Source: Olleya sp. YS
GTDB lineage: Bacteria; Bacteroidota; Bacteroidia; Flavobacteriales; Flavobacteriaceae
DNA: 64,000 nucleotides
Assembly (NCBI RefSeq): GCF_029760915.1
Contig: NZ_CP121685.1
Coordinates: forward strand, 186,001 to 250,000
Direction: 5' to 3'
Position 1 is the stretch's first letter. Each line of letters starts with the position of its first letter. Shown here in pieces: positions 62,429-64,000 of the stretch. Under the pieces are notes generated by a model, which saw only the letters and a program-made list of their open reading frames with translations, did not search any database and was not told where the DNA came from. Position numbers and translations under genes: made by a program.

Positions 62429-63037
62429 ATGCTTATTATAGGAATAGCTGGAGGTACAGGTTGCGGTAAAACAACTGTTGTTAATCAAATTTTAAATCAA
62501 TTACCTGAAGGAGAAGTTGGTGTCATTTCTCAAGATTCATATTACAAAGATACCACTCACCTATCTTATGACGAACGTGTTAAAATTAATTTTGACCATC
62601 CACGCTCTATAGATTTTGAGTTATTAGAACAGCATTTAAAAGACCTAAAAGATGGTCAAACTATAGAACAGCCTGTATATTCGTTTGTTAAGCATAACAG
62701 AACTGGTGACACCATTAAGACCATACCAAGAAAAGTGATGATTGTTGAAGGTATTTTAATACTGACGCATCCAGAATTAAGAGATATGTTTGATATTAAA
62801 ATTTTTGTACATGCAGATAGTGACGAGCGTTTAATAAGACGATTAAAACGAGACATTACAGAGCGTGGACGTGATATAGACGAAGTGTTAACACGTTATC
62901 AAAATACGTTAAAACCAATGCATCAACAATTTATAGAACCTATGAAAGAGTATGCAGACATTATTATACCTAACAATAAATATAATACTGTAGCGGTTGA
63001 TATTGTTAAGACTATTATTAACGAGAAGTTGCAATAA
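62429..63037 (+). CDS. udk: Uridine kinase
   Basis: The Walker A motif GGTGCGKTT lies at about residues 8-16, followed by ISQDSYYKD and NFDHPRSIDFELLEQHL, and MIVEGILIL, HADSDERLIRRLKRDITERGRD. The 202-residue length is normal. It phosphorylates uridine or cytidine to the monophosphate in pyrimidine salvage. The next gene overlaps the stop by one base (TAATG), in the conserved udk, ftsB/divIC, mutA order. Confidence 0.97.
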   Translation: MLIIGIAGGTGCGKTTVVNQILNQLPEGEVGVISQDSYYKDTTHLSYDERVKINFDHPRSIDFELLEQHLKDLKDGQTIEQPVYSFVKHNRTGDTIKTIPRKVMIVEGILILTHPELRDMFDIKIFVHADSDERLIRRLKRDITERGRDIDEVLTRYQNTLKPMHQQFIEPMKEYADIIIPNNKYNTVAVDIVKTIINEKLQ

Positions 63038-63342
63038 TGAAAACAAAGTGGTACAAAAACGTTTATATTATTATCCTTATCATTTTTGGTATATGGATGA
63101 TTTTTTTTGATACCAATTCTTTAGTCAATCATCATGATGTTAATAAAGAAAAAAATAAGCTTGAAGAACAAAAAGACTATTACAAAACCCAAATCAATCA
63201 AGATAAAGAAGCTTACCAAGAGCTGAATAGCGATGAAGGATTAGAAACCTTTGCAAGAGAAAAATATTACATGAAAAAAGAAAACGAGGATATTTACATC
63301 ATCGAATATGAAGACAGCCTAAAGACCAACAATAATGAGTAA
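63037..63342 (+). CDS. Septum formation initiator (FtsB/DivIC) family protein
   Basis: A short basic N-terminus and one membrane span (about 8-24, YIIILIIFGIWMIFF) are followed by a coiled coil (KEKNKLEEQKDYYKTQINQDKEAY) and a C-terminal FAREKYYMKKENEDIYIIEYED motif typical of FtsB/DivIC. It acts in the division complex at the septum. The stop overlaps the next gene by 8 bases. Confidence 0.93.
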   Translation: MKTKWYKNVYIIILIIFGIWMIFFDTNSLVNHHDVNKEKNKLEEQKDYYKTQINQDKEAYQELNSDEGLETFAREKYYMKKENEDIYIIEYEDSLKTNNNE

Positions 63343-64000
63343 ATCACTTTTTTCTGCATTTGAAAACGTATCGTCTAAAGCTTGGAAACAAAAAATTCAA
63401 GTCGATTTAAAAGGTGCTGACTATAACGACACCTTAATTTGGAAAACTACCGAAGGTATTGACGTTAGACCATTTTATCATCAAGATGAGATAGACAACA
63501 CCTTCCTGATTCAACCTCAACAATGGTCAGTTGGGCAAATTATTTTTGTTCAAAACGAAACTGCTGCAAACCAAAAAGCAATTGATGCCATTCAAAGAGG
63601 TGCAGAAACCATTAAATTTATAATTCCTAACCCAGATATTTCTATTGAAAAAACGCTAGAAGCTATAGATTCTAACATTACAAATATTCAGTTAGAACTT
63701 CAATTTTTTGACCCACAATTTATTGACCAAGTGGCTCAAATTTCTGCGAAAGCACAACTTATAGTAGACCCAATAGGTCAATTAGCAGCTACAGGAAACT
63801 GGTTTAAAAACGAAGAACACACACTAGTTTTTGGTGAGTCGTTAACTATTAACACTACCACTTATCAAAACGCAGGCGCAACTAGCGTACAACAACTAGC
63901 GTATGGCTTAGCCCATTTAAACGAGTATCTAAATCGCGCAGAAGGTAAGTCTTTAAAGACTATTCATTTCAACGTGTCTGTTGGGACAAATTACTTTTTT
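63335..64000 (+). CDS. mutA: Methylmalonyl-CoA mutase small subunit, N-terminal part
   Basis: The frame opens at an ATG overlapping the FtsB-type gene by 8 bases and runs off the window. The first 222 residues (SLFSAFENVSSKAWKQKIQ, LKGADYNDTLIWKTTEGIDVRPFYHQDEID) match the beta (small) subunit, whose role is structural beside the cobalamin-binding alpha subunit. The enzyme interconverts methylmalonyl-CoA and succinyl-CoA. The alpha-subunit gene is expected just downstream. Confidence 0.95.
   Translation, partial: MSKSLFSAFENVSSKAWKQKIQVDLKGADYNDTLIWKTTEGIDVRPFYHQDEIDNTFLIQPQQWSVGQIIFVQNETAANQKAIDAIQRGAETIKFIIPNPDISIEKTLEAIDSNITNIQLELQFFDPQFIDQVAQISAKAQLIVDPIGQLAATGNWFKNEEHTLVFGESLTINTTTYQNAGATSVQQLAYGLAHLNEYLNRAEGKSLKTIHFNVSVGTNYFF

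Overview
The window looks like the chromosome of a marine-type member of the Flavobacteriaceae (Bacteroidota), perhaps near Olleya, Lacinutrix or Psychroserpens; the genus is a guess. The evidence is low GC, TonB-dependent/OMP beta-barrel receptors with carboxypeptidase-like N-domains, LytS/LytTR two-component pairs, 2TM, GIN and PspC proteins, TAnnTTTG-type promoter boxes, and the udk-ftsB/divIC-mutA gene order. No rRNA, CRISPR array, prophage or insertion-sequence transposase is visible. There is one tRNA (Pro-TGG).

Layout. 1-4.7 kb: the end of an acyl-CoA dehydrogenase, then two secreted metallopeptidases (M28, M1) and a YdeI/OmpD-like protein. 4.7-9.8 kb: a LytTR regulator/LytS kinase pair divergent from an outer-membrane beta-barrel receptor, with a 12-bp direct repeat between them. 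9.8-12.5 kb: a MoxR ATPase and VWA protein. 12.6-18.8 kb: a small lipoprotein, a 1073-residue VPS10/BNR protein, YdeI-like protein, Cu/Zn superoxide dismutase, and an ECF sigma factor with an RskA-like anti-sigma factor. 19.2-24.1 kb: a minus-strand operon of two DUF4331 halves, a TPR lipoprotein and a TonB receptor. 24.2-30.9 kb: a LETM1-related protein, then a six-gene minus-strand operon (TPR protein, kinase with a fused 2TM domain, two free 2TM proteins, DUF2306, LytTR regulator), two related membrane proteins and a DEDDh exonuclease. 31-35 kb: a TonB receptor divergent from an ECF sigma factor and a membrane protein. 35-43.9 kb: metabolic and envelope genes (acyltransferase, NUDIX, cyclophilin lipoprotein, M3 peptidase, PhzF, PLP enzyme, TRIC-type channel). 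44-47.1 kb: OmpA, DUF2141, and an isolated phospholipase D-like gene followed by a structured repeat. 47.2-48.7 kb: divergent dps and oxyR. 49-54.7 kb: AIM24, DUF4442, then DUF4870, an NTF2-like protein, PadR, PspC and a GIN-domain protein. 54.8-58.4 kb: thioredoxin reductase and a five-gene stress-type operon (YtxH, holin-like, small protein, hemerythrin, topoisomerase IB). 58.5-64 kb: aldehyde dehydrogenase, small membrane and lipoproteins, tRNA-Pro, a PQQ-type sugar dehydrogenase with its cytochrome c, uridine kinase, an FtsB/DivIC-type protein and the start of methylmalonyl-CoA mutase small subunit.

The genes together suggest an aerobic, protein- and polymer-degrading marine lifestyle with strong envelope sensing and oxidative-stress defence (SodC, Dps, OxyR, TrxB, hemerythrin). 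The least explained parts are the split DUF4331/TPR/TonB operon, the 2TM-rich LytTR operon, the paired membrane proteins at 29.5-30.4 kb, and the PLD gene with its hairpin element. Several start codons were moved inward from the longest reading frame, because the upstream parts lie in repeats or terminators or begin with TTG/GTG before a good signal peptide.
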